Source: Actinokineospora spheciospongiae
Lineage (GTDB): Bacteria; Actinomycetota; Actinomycetes; Mycobacteriales; Pseudonocardiaceae
Reading direction: 5' to 3'
Length of the DNA: 64,000 nt
Assembly: GCF_000564855.1 (NCBI RefSeq)
Contig: NZ_AYXG01000241.1
Span: forward strand, 1 to 64,000
The translations under genes and the position numbers were made by a program. The notes below the pieces were generated by a model. It was not told where the DNA came from. It made no database searches and was given only the letters and a program-made list of their open reading frames with translations. Position 1 is the first letter of the stretch. Each line of letters starts with the position of its first letter. This document shows positions 56,454 through 64,000 of the stretch, piece after piece.

Positions 56454-56866
56454 GCGGTCTTGGTGAACGTCCCGCAGCCGCCCGCGCCGCACTGGCACCC
56501 GGCGCAACCCGCGGGCAGTTCCGGCGCGGGCTCCGGCACCGCGTCCGCCGCCCGGTTGCCCAGCACACCGCCCGCCAGGGTGATGGCGACCAGCCCGACG
56601 AACGCGATCAGCGCCACCACCAGCAGCCCGCCGGTCCCCGGCATGGCCCACGCCGCGACCGCGCCCAGCACCCCGACCGCGCCCGCGACCAGCGTCGGCA
56701 GCCCGGCGACCTTGTTGCCCACCCGGAACGCCTCGTCGCTGCGCAGCGTGGCCGGGGTCCGCACCCCGCCGAAGCGGTTGCGCGGCAGCCGCTCGGTCAG
56801 GCCGAGGAATCCGACGGCGAGCAGCGGGAGGCCCGCGACCAGCGGGGCGAGCGGCACGAGGTTCAC
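56450..56866 (-). CDS. SdpI-like small membrane protein with Cys-rich tail
   Basis: 138 residues from GTG 56866 with three or four transmembrane helices. The stretch RFGGVRTPATLRSDEAFRVGNKVAGL is the SdpI/YhfL pattern (R-x-P-x-T-L and the later N-K-x-A-G). The C-terminus ends in CAGCQCGAGGCGTFTKTA with four Cys in twelve residues, which could bind a metal. SdpI relatives are toxin-immunity or regulatory membrane proteins, but most actinobacterial copies are uncharacterised. TACCAT six bases before the GTG suggests a leaderless transcript. Confidence 0.8.
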   Translation of the reverse strand: MNLVPLAPLVAGLPLLAVGFLGLTERLPRNRFGGVRTPATLRSDEAFRVGNKVAGLPTLVAGAVGVLGAVAAWAMPGTGGLLVVALIAFVGLVAITLAGGVLGNRAADAVPEPAPELPAGCAGCQCGAGGCGTFTKTA

Positions 56867-56954
56867 GGCTCGATGGTAAGCGGCGCGCCGGGATCGCTTG
56901 GACGGGGTTCGCCGCAACCGGGGAGCGCTACCGAAAAGCGCTGCACGGGTGCGG

Positions 56955-56960
56955 TACCCT
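56955..56960 (+). promoter_or_regulatory. -10 element of the leuS leader transcript
   Basis: TACCCT lies seven bases before ATG 56968 of the leader peptide. The transcript would begin at or next to that ATG, making the leader peptide leaderless. Confidence 0.6.
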
Positions 56961-56967
56961 GTTCCAC

Positions 56968-57006
56968 ATGAGTACGGCTCGCCTGCTCCTTGCTGGGCCG
57001 CGCTGA
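56968..57006 (+). CDS. leuS leader peptide (MSTARLLLAGPR)
   Basis: A 12-codon open frame with three successive leucine codons (CTG CTC CTT) preceded by an Arg codon. It begins seven bases after a -10 element and ends in TGA at 57004-57006. Leu-run leader peptides ahead of Leu biosynthesis or LeuRS genes sense charged tRNA-Leu: stalling at the Leu codons favours antitermination. It is too short for gene callers and would be missed by length cut-offs. Confidence 0.82.
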   Translation: MSTARLLLAGPR

Positions 57007-57026
57007 CCAGCCACTGGTGAGCGCGG
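56998..57026 (+). promoter_or_regulatory. Alternative stem of the leuS attenuator
   Basis: CCGCGCTGACC (56998-57008) and GGTGAGCGCGG (57016-57026) pair over ten of eleven positions. The left arm spans the leader-peptide stop codon, so a ribosome there would disrupt it. It lies immediately before the terminator. Confidence 0.6.
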
Positions 57027-57027
57027 C

Positions 57028-57069
57028 AACCCCTCATGCCATTCGTTGGCTGAGGGGTTTCTTGTTGTC
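57028..57069 (+). terminator. Attenuator terminator ahead of leuS
   Basis: AACCCCTCA (57028-57036) pairs with TGAGGGGTT (57051-57059), extended by GCC/GGC after a bulged T, then TTTCTTGTTGTC. The GC stem with a T-rich tail 37 bases before the leuS ATG makes it an intrinsic terminator in the leader. Confidence 0.85.
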
Positions 57070-57105
57070 AGGGCAAGCAGGAGACGCAGTGGAAGGAACC
57101 CTCGG

Positions 57106-59931
57106 ATGAGCGACACCACACCGGACACGGTCCCGGGGCACCGGTACACCGCCGAGCTGGCAGGCCGGATCGAGCAGCGCTGGCAGGAGTACTGGGAGGC
57201 CAACGGCACCTACCACGCGCCGAACCCGGTCGGCCCGCTGTCGGGCGGCGCGGAGGTCCCGGCCGACAAGCTGTTCGTGCAGGACATGTTCCCGTACCCG
57301 TCGGGCGCGGGCCTGCACGTCGGCCACCCCCTGGGGTTCATCGGCACCGACGTGTACGCCCGCTACCACCGGATGACCGGTCGCAACGTGCTGCACACCA
57401 TGGGCTTCGACGCGTTCGGCCTGCCCGCCGAGCAGTACGCGGTGCAGACCGGCCAGCACCCGCGCAAGACCACCGAGGACAACGTCCAGACCTACCTGCG
57501 CCAGATCCGCAGGCTGGGCCTGGGCCACGACGAGCGGCGCCGGATCTCCACGATCGACCCGGAGTACTACCGCTGGACGCAGTGGATCTTCCTGCAGATC
57601 TTCAACTCCTACTACGACGCCGAGCGGGGCAAAGCGCGCCCGATCGCCGAGCTGGAGGCGAAGTTCGCCGCGTCCGGGGAGACCTTCGACGGCAAGCCGT
57701 GGGGCGAGCTGTCCGCGGCCGAGCGCGCCAAGGTGCTGAACGAGCACCGCCTGGTCTACCTGTCCGAAGCCCCGGTCAACTGGGCGCCGGGCCTGGGCAC
57801 GGTGGTCTCCAACGAGGAGGTCACCGCAGACGGCCGCACCGAGCGCGGCAACTTCCCGGTGTTCCGCCGCAACCTGCGCCAGTGGATGATGCGGATCACC
57901 GCCTACGGCGACCGCCTGATCGACGACCTGGACCGGCTGGACTGGCCGGAGAAGGTCAAGTCGATGCAGCGCAACTGGATCGGCCGCTCCAACGGCGCCC
58001 GCGTGAAGTTCGCCTCGGGCGCGGAGACCATCGTCGTCTTCACCACCCGCCCCGACACCCTGTTCGGCGCCACCTACATGGTCCTGGCCCCAGAGCACGC
58101 CCTGGTGGACACGATCACCACCGCGCAGTGGCCCGAGGGCACCGACGAGCGCTGGACCGGGGGGGCGACCACCCCGGCCGACGCCGTCGCCGCCTACCGC
58201 CGCGCCGCGTCGACCAAGTCGGAGCTGGAGCGGCAGGAGAACCGGGAGAAGACCGGCGTCTTCACCGGCGCGCACGCGGTCAACCCGATCAACGGCGAGA
58301 GCATCCCGGTGTTCATCGCCGACTACGTGCTGGCCGGCTACGGCACCGGCGCGATCATGGCCGTGCCCGGCCAGGACCAGCGCGACTGGGACTTCGCCAC
58401 CGCCTTCGGCCTGCCCGTCCGCCGCACCGTGCAGCCCCCCGAGGGCTTCGACGGCGAGGCGTTCACCGGCGACGGCCCGGCGGTCAACTCCGGCTTCCTG
58501 GACGGCCTGCCCATCGACGAGGCCAAGAAGGCCGCGATCGGCTGGCTGGAGGAGCACGGCCACGGCGAGGGCACCATCCAGTTCAAGCTGCGCGACTGGC
58601 TGTTCTCCCGCCAGCGCTACTGGGGCGAGCCCTTCCCGATCGTCTACGACGAGGCCGGAACCCCGATCGCGGTCCCGGAATCCATGCTGCCGATCGAACT
58701 GCCCGAGGTCGACGACTACTCCCCGCGCACCTTCGACCCCGAGGACGCCGACTCCGAGCCCTCCCCCCCGCTGTCCCGGGCCGCCGACTGGATCACCGTC
58801 GACCTGGACCTGGGCGACGGCGTCAAGACCTACCGCCGCGACGCCAACACCATGCCCAACTGGGCCGGTTCGTGCTGGTACCAGCTGCGCTACGTCGACC
58901 CCACCGACCCCGACCGCTTCTGCGAACCGGAGAACGAGCAGTACTGGCTGGGCCCGCGCCCCGAGCACGGCCCGAACGACCCCGGCGGCGTCGACCTGTA
59001 CGTCGGCGGCGTCGAACACGCGGTCCTGCACCTGCTGTACTCCCGCTTCTGGCAGAAGGTCCTGTTCGACCTGGGCCACGTCACCGGCGAGGAGCCCTAC
59101 CGCAGGCTGTTCAACCAGGGCTACATCCAGGCGTACGCCTACGTCGACCCGCGCGGCGTGTACGTCAACGCCGGCGAGGTCGTCGAGCGCGGCGGCAAGT
59201 ACTTCCACGGCGACCAGGAGGTCCGCCAGGAGTACGGCAAGATGGGCAAGAGCCTGCGCAACGTGGTCACGCCGGACGAGATGTGCGAGACCTACGGCGC
59301 CGACACCTTCCGCATGTACGAGATGTCGATGGGCCCCATGGACGTCTCCCGCCCCTGGGCCACCAAGGACGTCATCGGCGCCCAGCGCTTCCTGCAACGC
59401 CTGTGGCGCAACCTGGTCGACGAGGAGACCGGCGAAACCCGCGTGGTCGCCGACACCCCGGACGAGGCCACGCTGCGCCTGCTGCACAAGTCGATCGCCG
59501 GTGTGCACGAGGACTACGCCAACCTGCGCTACAACACCGCGGGCGCCAAGCTGATCGAGCTGAACAACCACCTGACGAAGAACTTCCCCGGCGGCGCCCC
59601 CCGCGTCGTCGCGGAGGCCATCGTCCCGATGCTGGCCCCGCTGTGCCCGCACCTGGCCGAGGAACTGTGGTCGAAGCTGGGCCACGCCGAGTCCCTGGCC
59701 CACGGCCCCTTCCCGACCGCGAACGAGAAGTACCTGGTCGAGGACACCGTGGAATACCCCATCCAGGTCAACGGCAAGGTCCGCAGCCGCATCACCGTCC
59801 CGGCGGCGGCCACCCAGGACGAGGTCAAGGCAACCGCCCTGGCCGACGACAAGGTCGCCGCCCTGGTCGACGGCGGCACCCCCCGCAAGGTCATCGTCGT
59901 CCCCGGCCGCCTGGTCAACATCGTCCTGTAG
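57106..59931 (+). CDS. leuS: Leucyl-tRNA synthetase
   Basis: 941 residues from ATG 57106. The class I signatures are HVGH (about 71-74, in the [11 protein letters not shown] stretch) and KMGKS (712-716). The editing domain is inserted between, with [19 protein letters not shown] and an [21 protein letters not shown] segment, and the C-terminal domain ends [12 protein letters not shown] and NIVL. It charges tRNA-Leu and hydrolyses mischarged products. A leader peptide and terminator upstream point to attenuation by leucyl-tRNA supply. Confidence 0.97.
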   Translation: MSDTTPDTVPGHRYTAELAGRIEQRWQEYWEANGTYHAPNPVGPLSGGAEVPADKLFVQDMFPYPSGAGLHVGHPLGFIGTDVYARYHRMTGRNVLHTMGFDAFGLPAEQYAVQTGQHPRKTTEDNVQTYLRQIRRLGLGHDERRRISTIDPEYYRWTQWIFLQIFNSYYDAERGKARPIAELEAKFAASGETFDGKPWGELSAAERAKVLNEHRLVYLSEAPVNWAPGLGTVVSNEEVTADGRTERGNFPVFRRNLRQWMMRITAYGDRLIDDLDRLDWPEKVKSMQRNWIGRSNGARVKFASGAETIVVFTTRPDTLFGATYMVLAPEHALVDTITTAQWPEGTDERWTGGATTPADAVAAYRRAASTKSELERQENREKTGVFTGAHAVNPINGESIPVFIADYVLAGYGTGAIMAVPGQDQRDWDFATAFGLPVRRTVQPPEGFDGEAFTGDGPAVNSGFLDGLPIDEAKKAAIGWLEEHGHGEGTIQFKLRDWLFSRQRYWGEPFPIVYDEAGTPIAVPESMLPIELPEVDDYSPRTFDPEDADSEPSPPLSRAADWITVDLDLGDGVKTYRRDANTMPNWAGSCWYQLRYVDPTDPDRFCEPENEQYWLGPRPEHGPNDPGGVDLYVGGVEHAVLHLLYSRFWQKVLFDLGHVTGEEPYRRLFNQGYIQAYAYVDPRGVYVNAGEVVERGGKYFHGDQEVRQEYGKMGKSLRNVVTPDEMCETYGADTFRMYEMSMGPMDVSRPWATKDVIGAQRFLQRLWRNLVDEETGETRVVADTPDEATLRLLHKSIAGVHEDYANLRYNTAGAKLIELNNHLTKNFPGGAPRVVAEAIVPMLAPLCPHLAEELWSKLGHAESLAHGPFPTANEKYLVEDTVEYPIQVNGKVRSRITVPAAATQDEVKATALADDKVAALVDGGTPRKVIVVPGRLVNIVL

Positions 59932-59971
59932 CCCCAACTCCACCCACCCGGGCGACAACACCCCCGGCGAG

Positions 59972-59980
59972 TTGTCCACA
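59972..59980 (+). promoter_or_regulatory. DnaA box downstream of leuS
   Basis: Perfect TTGTCCACA in the 328-bp gap 59932-60259, with a weaker ATCCACA nearby. Inverted repeats (59987-59999 with 60059-60071, and 59983-59993 with 60089-60099) and a TAGAAT -10-like element (60020-60025) also lie in this gap. Confidence 0.6.
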
Positions 59981-60115
59981 GGCAAGATCCACAACCCCCC
60001 ACCCGCACATCCCCGCAGGTAGAATGGCCTCAAGGGCCGCGAATCCCCTCGGGAGGGTGGGGGTTGTGGATGGTGTCGCGCGCGAGGGTGTGGATCTTGG
60101 TGACCGGGGTTCGCG

Positions 60116-60250
60116 CGGAGCCGAGGCGGCGGCGCGGAGCTGCGGGGCCGAGATGGCGGAGCCGAGGTGATGGCGCGGAGCTGCGGAGCCGAGGAGCCGA
60201 GGTGGCGGCGCGAGGCAGTGGAGCCGAGGTGGCGGAGTGAGAGTCGAGGC
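60116..60250 (+). repeat. Degenerate GAGCCGAGGTGGCGG-type tandem repeat
   Basis: Several imperfect units such as GAGCCGAGGCGGCGG, GAGCCGAGGTGATGG and GAGCCGAGGTGGCGG are strung together with GCGGAGCTGCGG spacers up to the LysR start region. The period is irregular. No gene is supported. Confidence 0.7.
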
Positions 60251-60259
60251 GGGCGGGCT

Positions 60260-61114
60260 GTGATCGACCCACGGCGGTTGCGGGTGTTGCGGGCGCTCGC
60301 TGACCACGGGACCGTGACGGCGGCGGGGCGCGCGTTGCACCTGACGCCGTCGGCGGTGTCGCAGCAGTTGGCCGTGCTGGAGTCCGAGGCGGGGCAGGAA
60401 CTCCTGCGCCGCAAGGGGCGGCGGGTGTGGTTGACGGCTGCCGGGGAACTGCTGGCCGAGCACGCCGATGCCGTCCTCGCGGAGTTGGACCGCGCGGAGG
60501 CGCGGCTCGCGGAGTTGGCGGCGGGGCGGGCCGGGCGGGTTCGGGTGGCCGCGTTCGCCACGGCCATCACCCGGGTGGTGGCCCCGGCTGCGGCGAACCT
60601 GCGGCGGGTGGGGATCGAGGTGCACGTCAGTGACGCCGAGGGGCACCACAGCCTGCCGATGCTGCTCGACGGGGAGATCGACATCGCCGTCACCATGCGG
60701 CCCGAGGAGAACCCCCGGGTCGCCAGCACGCCGCTCTACTCCGAGCCGTTCGACGCGGTCCTCCCGCCGGGCCACCCGCTCGCGGGGCACGTCGAGGTCG
60801 ACTTGCGCGAGCTGGCCCGCGACCCCTGGGTGGTCCCCTCGGCGGGCAACCCCTGCCAGGACGTGGTCCTCCAGGCGTGCCAGGGCGCGGGGTTCCGGCC
60901 CCGCATCCACCACACCTCCGACGACTTCACCGCCCAACTGGCCCTCATCGCCGCCGGGGCTGTCGCGCTGATCCCGCGCACCGCCCTGCCCGAGGGCCGA
61001 GGGGTGGAACTCGCGATCCCGGCCGCCCGGCACGTGTTCGCGTTGACCCGGACCGGCCGCCAAGAGCACCCGTTGATCGCCACTGTCATCCGGGCGCTCG
61101 TCCAAGAGGCCTGA
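60260..61114 (+). CDS. LysR-family transcriptional regulator
   Basis: 284 residues from GTG 60260, chosen because upstream codons are the repeat and the family start reads VIDPRRLRVLRALADHG. The N-terminal winged helix has TVTAAGRALHLTPSAVSQQLAVLESEAGQELLRRKGRRVWLT. The effector domain follows (RVRVAAFATAITRV to HPLIATVIRALVQEA). It is upstream of tdh-kbl in the same direction, 108 bases away, so it may regulate threonine catabolism. The gap holds GCAGTGC at 61142 and 61167 around a GTCC-N4-GGAC element (61154-61165), a candidate operator. Confidence 0.92.
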   Translation: MIDPRRLRVLRALADHGTVTAAGRALHLTPSAVSQQLAVLESEAGQELLRRKGRRVWLTAAGELLAEHADAVLAELDRAEARLAELAAGRAGRVRVAAFATAITRVVAPAAANLRRVGIEVHVSDAEGHHSLPMLLDGEIDIAVTMRPEENPRVASTPLYSEPFDAVLPPGHPLAGHVEVDLRELARDPWVVPSAGNPCQDVVLQACQGAGFRPRIHHTSDDFTAQLALIAAGAVALIPRTALPEGRGVELAIPAARHVFALTRTGRQEHPLIATVIRALVQEA

Positions 61115-61222
61115 CGGCCGCTGTGCAGGTGGCCTGACAACGCAGTGCAGAAAGTCCGGATGGACCGCAGTGCCCACCGGCAGCAGACTCACGGGTGAGC
61201 GTCCCCATGCGACGGAGGCACC

Positions 61223-62251
61223 GTGAAGGCACTGGTCAAGACCGCACCCGGCCCCGGGTTGTCCCTGGTCGACGTGCCCGAGCCCGCCGTGGGTCCCGGG
61301 GAGGTCAAGCTGCGCGTGCTGCGCACCGGCATCTGCGGCACCGACCTGCACATCGACGCCTGGGACGGGTGGTCGGCCAGGACGATCAAGGCGCCGCTGG
61401 TCCTCGGGCACGAGTTCGTCGGCCGGGTGGTGGAGGTCGGGGCGGCCGTGACCAAGGTGCGGGAGGGCGACCTTGTCAGCGGTGAGGGGCACCTGGTGTG
61501 CGGCACCTGCCGCAACTGCCGGGCGGGTCGGCGGCACCTGTGCGCGCGCACGATCGGCCTGGGCGTGCACACCGACGGCGCGTTCGCCGAGTACGCGGTC
61601 ATCCCCGAGCAGAACGCCTGGGTGCACAGCCACCCGCTCGACCTGGACATCGCCGCGATCTTCGACCCGTTCGGCAACGCCGTGCACACCGCGCTGTCCT
61701 TCCCCGTCCTCGGCGAGGACGTGCTGGTCACCGGCGCCGGGCCGATCGGGTTGATGGCCGCCGCGATCGCCAAGCACGCGGGTGCCCGGCACGTCGTCAT
61801 CACCGACGTCAGCGAGCACCGGCTCGACCTGGCCCGCAAGCTCGGCGTGGACGTGGCCCTCGACGTCAGCGGTGCCAAGGTGGCCGACGTGTACCCGGTG
61901 CTGGCGATGACCGAGGGGTTCGACGTCGGCATGGAGATGTCCGGGCAGCCGTCGGCGCTGCGCGAGATGATCGCCAACATGACCAACGGCGGCAAGATCG
62001 CCATGCTGGGCCTGCCCGCCACCGAGATCCCGGTGGACTTCGCCGCCGTGGTGCAGAAGATGATCACGCTCAAGGGCATCTACGGCCGCGAGATGTTCGA
62101 GACCTGGTACGCCATGTCGGTGCTGTTGCAGGGCGGGCTGGACCTGGCGCCCGTGATCACCCACCGCTTCCACCACACCGAGCACGAGCGGGCGTTCGCC
62201 ACCGCCCGCGCGGGCAACTGCGGCAAAGTCGTCCTGGATTGGGAGAGCTGA
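61223..62251 (+). CDS. tdh: L-threonine 3-dehydrogenase
   Basis: 342 residues from GTG 61223. Zinc alcohol dehydrogenase motifs are complete: catalytic Cys 38 (GICGTDLHI), GHEFVG with His 63, structural-zinc Cys 93, 96, 99 and 107, and the nucleotide-binding GAGPIGLMA. Stretches such as [25 protein letters not shown] and [19 protein letters not shown] match Tdh specifically. It oxidises threonine to 2-amino-3-ketobutyrate with NAD. kbl begins on the next base after its stop, so the two steps are cotranscribed. Confidence 0.96.
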   Translation: MKALVKTAPGPGLSLVDVPEPAVGPGEVKLRVLRTGICGTDLHIDAWDGWSARTIKAPLVLGHEFVGRVVEVGAAVTKVREGDLVSGEGHLVCGTCRNCRAGRRHLCARTIGLGVHTDGAFAEYAVIPEQNAWVHSHPLDLDIAAIFDPFGNAVHTALSFPVLGEDVLVTGAGPIGLMAAAIAKHAGARHVVITDVSEHRLDLARKLGVDVALDVSGAKVADVYPVLAMTEGFDVGMEMSGQPSALREMIANMTNGGKIAMLGLPATEIPVDFAAVVQKMITLKGIYGREMFETWYAMSVLLQGGLDLAPVITHRFHHTEHERAFATARAGNCGKVVLDWES

Positions 62252-63436
62252 ATGTTCGGCCGGCTACGCGAAGACCTGCGGACCACCCTCGGCGAGATCC
62301 GCGAGGCGGGCCTGTTCAAGGACGAGCGCGTTCTCAAGTCCCCGCAGCGCGCCGCGATCCAGGTCGCCTCGGGGAACGTCCTGAACTTCTGCGCCAACAA
62401 CTACCTGGGCCTCGCCGACCACCCGGCGCTGGTGGAGTCCGCCCAGCGGGCGCTCACCGACTGGGGCTTCGGCATGGCGTCGGTCCGCTTCATCTGCGGG
62501 ACCCAGGAGCCGCACAAGGAGCTGGAGCGCAGGCTGTCGCAGTTCCTCGGCACCGACGACACGATCCTCTACAGCTCCTGCTTCGACGCCAACGGCGGCC
62601 TGTTCGAGACCCTGCTGTCCGATCAGGACACGATCATCTCCGACGAGCTGAACCACGCCAGCATCATCGACGGCATCCGGTTGTCCAAGGCCCGCCGCCT
62701 CCGCTACCGCAACCGCGACATGGCCGACCTGGAAGCCCAACTCCAGTCCGCCCAAGACGCCCGCTACCGCCTCATCGCCACCGACGGCGTCTTCTCGATG
62801 GACGGCTACCTCGCCCCCCTCGACGAGATCACGGCCCTGGCGGAGAAGTACAACGCCCTGGTCATGGTCGACGACTCCCACGCCGTCGGCTTCATGGGCG
62901 CAACCGGTGCGGGCACCCCGGAACACTTCGGCGTCGGCGACAAAGTCGACATATACACCGGAACCCTCGGCAAGGCCCTCGGCGGCGCCAGCGGCGGTTA
63001 CGTGGCCGCCCACCAGGAAATCGTGGACGTCCTGCGCCAGCGCTCCCGCCCCTACCTGTTCTCCAACTCCCTGGCCCCCAGCATCACCGCCGCCGCCCTC
63101 ACCGCCCTGGACCTGATCACCCCGGACCTCCTGGACCGCCTCCGCGCCAACGCGACCCACTTCCGCACCCGCATGACCGAAGCGGGCTTCGACCTCCTGG
63201 CGGGCGAACACCCCATCATCCCGGTCATGATCGGCGACGCGGCCGAGGCGGGCCGCATGGCAGACCTCCTGCTGGCCCAAGGCATCTACGTGATCGGCTT
63301 CTCCTACCCGGTGGTGCCGCACGGCAAGGCCCGCATCCGCACCCAGATGTCAGCCGCCCACACAGCGGAGGACATCGACCGCGCCGTCGAGGCGTTCATC
63401 GCTGCCCGCGCGCTGATGCAGCCTGACAACACCTGA
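62252..63436 (+). CDS. kbl: Glycine C-acetyltransferase (2-amino-3-ketobutyrate CoA ligase)
   Basis: 394 residues from ATG 62252. Fold-type I alpha-oxoamine synthase motifs: [14 protein letters not shown], the [16 protein letters not shown] segment, [11 protein letters not shown], and [14 protein letters not shown] with PLP Lys 241. It cleaves 2-amino-3-ketobutyrate with CoA to glycine and acetyl-CoA, completing threonine breakdown begun by Tdh. It directly abuts tdh. Confidence 0.96.
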   Translation: MFGRLREDLRTTLGEIREAGLFKDERVLKSPQRAAIQVASGNVLNFCANNYLGLADHPALVESAQRALTDWGFGMASVRFICGTQEPHKELERRLSQFLGTDDTILYSSCFDANGGLFETLLSDQDTIISDELNHASIIDGIRLSKARRLRYRNRDMADLEAQLQSAQDARYRLIATDGVFSMDGYLAPLDEITALAEKYNALVMVDDSHAVGFMGATGAGTPEHFGVGDKVDIYTGTLGKALGGASGGYVAAHQEIVDVLRQRSRPYLFSNSLAPSITAAALTALDLITPDLLDRLRANATHFRTRMTEAGFDLLAGEHPIIPVMIGDAAEAGRMADLLLAQGIYVIGFSYPVVPHGKARIRTQMSAAHTAEDIDRAVEAFIAARALMQPDNT

Positions 63437-63489
63437 TCCCTTGGGGTGAAACCCCGGCCGCGCCCGCCGGAATCGGCCACGGGCGCCCT

Positions 63490-63495
63490 TAGATT
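63490..63495 (+). promoter_or_regulatory. -10 element for leaderless XRE gene
   Basis: TAGATT, six bases before ATG 63502, without a ribosome site between. Confidence 0.55.
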
Positions 63496-63501
63496 CACGG
63501 C

Positions 63502-64000
63502 ATGACTTCCAAGTCCAAGGCCTGTGGCCGGGAACTGGGCGCGGCCCTGCGGGCGCACCGCGAACGGGCGGGCCTCGGTCTGAACGAGCTGGCCCGGGTC
63601 CTCGGTTGGGACCCGGGCGTGCTGTCGCGCCTGGAAACCGGCGATCGGACCATCTCCGAGGTGGACATGGTCCACCACCTCGCCCGCTGCGGGGTTTCCT
63701 ACGAGGGCATCACCGAGCTGGTCCCCTTGGTCAGGGCTGCCAACTTCGCTAATGGCCACTGGCTTGCCCCGCACGCCCCCATGCTGGATGAAGCTGTGCG
63801 CTCCCTGGTCTTCCACGAGGCTTCTGCCACCGCCTCGCACAGCTACGAGCCGCAGATGATCCCGGGCCTGCTCCAGACCGAGCGATACGCGCACGCCATG
63901 ATCGGCGCCGAAGGGGGACACACCCCGGAGGAAGTGAACTTCCACGTCGGCGCTCGGATACAGCGCCAGCGGGCGCTGCACCGGGGAGACGCGCAGTTCG
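63502..64000 (+). CDS. XRE/HTH regulator with DUF5753 domain, 3' truncated by window edge
   Basis: 166 residues are visible. An N-terminal helix-turn-helix (ALRAHRERAGLGLNELARVLGWDPGVLSRLETGDR, about 12-50) is followed by the DUF5753 domain, seen in LVFHEASATASHSYEPQMIPGLLQTERYAHAMIGAE and RIQRQRALHR. Such proteins are very common in streptomycetes and Pseudonocardiales, often paired with a small DUF397 protein; the partner would lie beyond the window. Ligand and targets unknown. TAGATT upstream suggests leaderless expression. Confidence 0.9.
   Translation, partial: MTSKSKACGRELGAALRAHRERAGLGLNELARVLGWDPGVLSRLETGDRTISEVDMVHHLARCGVSYEGITELVPLVRAANFANGHWLAPHAPMLDEAVRSLVFHEASATASHSYEPQMIPGLLQTERYAHAMIGAEGGHTPEEVNFHVGARIQRQRALHRGDAQF

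Noticed and set aside
57034-60729. 1231-codon minus-strand frame opposite leuS
   Set aside because: It is a pure antisense shadow of leuS.

Overview
This is a very GC-rich actinobacterial chromosome segment that spans the replication origin. Gene order follows the origin region of Mycobacterium tuberculosis, seen here in inverted orientation: fhaA-fhaB-pstP-rodA-pbpA-pknA-pknB, trpG, crgA, ppiA, tRNA-Ala/tRNA-Ile, gyrA-gyrB-dciA-recF-gnd-dnaN, oriC, dnaA, rpmH-rnpA-yidD-yidC-khpB-rsmG-parA-parB, cwlM-trxA-trxB-rsmA-sigM-pseudokinase-murJ-DUF6049-nudix, and pcnA. The DUF3566 protein, the DLW-39 peptide, a class E sortase, leaderless genes and a DUF5753 regulator suggest a member of Pseudonocardiales. 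The genus cannot be fixed from the sequence alone.

Layout. 1-8964 is a cell-wall and division signalling operon on the plus strand: FHA proteins, PP2C phosphatase, SEDS glycosyltransferase, class B PBP and two Ser/Thr kinases. 9025-16912 mixes small envelope and housekeeping genes (trpG/pabA, sortase, crgA, PH-domain protein, rhomboid, cyclophilin, a CwsA-like protein, lipoprotein, DoxX, aminotransferase) and ends at tRNA-Ala and DLW-39. 16913-17397 carries 28 perfect copies of a 5-bp repeat. 17398-28265 is tRNA-Ile and the minus-strand replication block; gyrA is interrupted by a 308-residue intein. 28266-30606 is an unusually long dnaA-dnaN gap: a compact oriC (28419-28720) followed by about 1.8 kb without genes, holding seven copies of a hairpin element and several GC-rich repeats. 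30607-38135 is dnaA plus the divergent rpmH-to-parB block with three parS sites. 38206-53478 contains a Ddl-like ligase, an aminotransferase, a GNAT protein, and the thioredoxin/SigM/MurJ block. 53501-64000 is less conserved: two unknown small proteins, an MFS transporter, a YqgE protein, leuS with a leader-peptide attenuator, a LysR regulator, threonine catabolism genes tdh-kbl, and a truncated XRE regulator.

How the parts work together. The kinases, FHA adaptors, PstP, CwlM and the MurJ-linked pseudokinase form the known actinobacterial circuit that controls peptidoglycan precursor export and synthesis. DnaA, DnaN, DciA, RecF and gyrase start and support replication at oriC, and ParA/ParB with five parS sites segregate the new origins. 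Perfect or near-perfect DnaA boxes also occur far from oriC (11306, 24927, 54320, 54361, 59972), including a cluster inside the dciA coding sequence.

Most promising unexplained signals: the seven-copy T-tract/A-tract hairpin family in the oriC-dnaA gap, the decayed intein at the gyrase active-site tyrosine, the leaderless Leu-Leu-Leu leader peptide with terminator ahead of leuS, the 28-unit GGCGA array between the two tRNA genes, and the intrinsic terminator in the 5' leader of the MFS gene.
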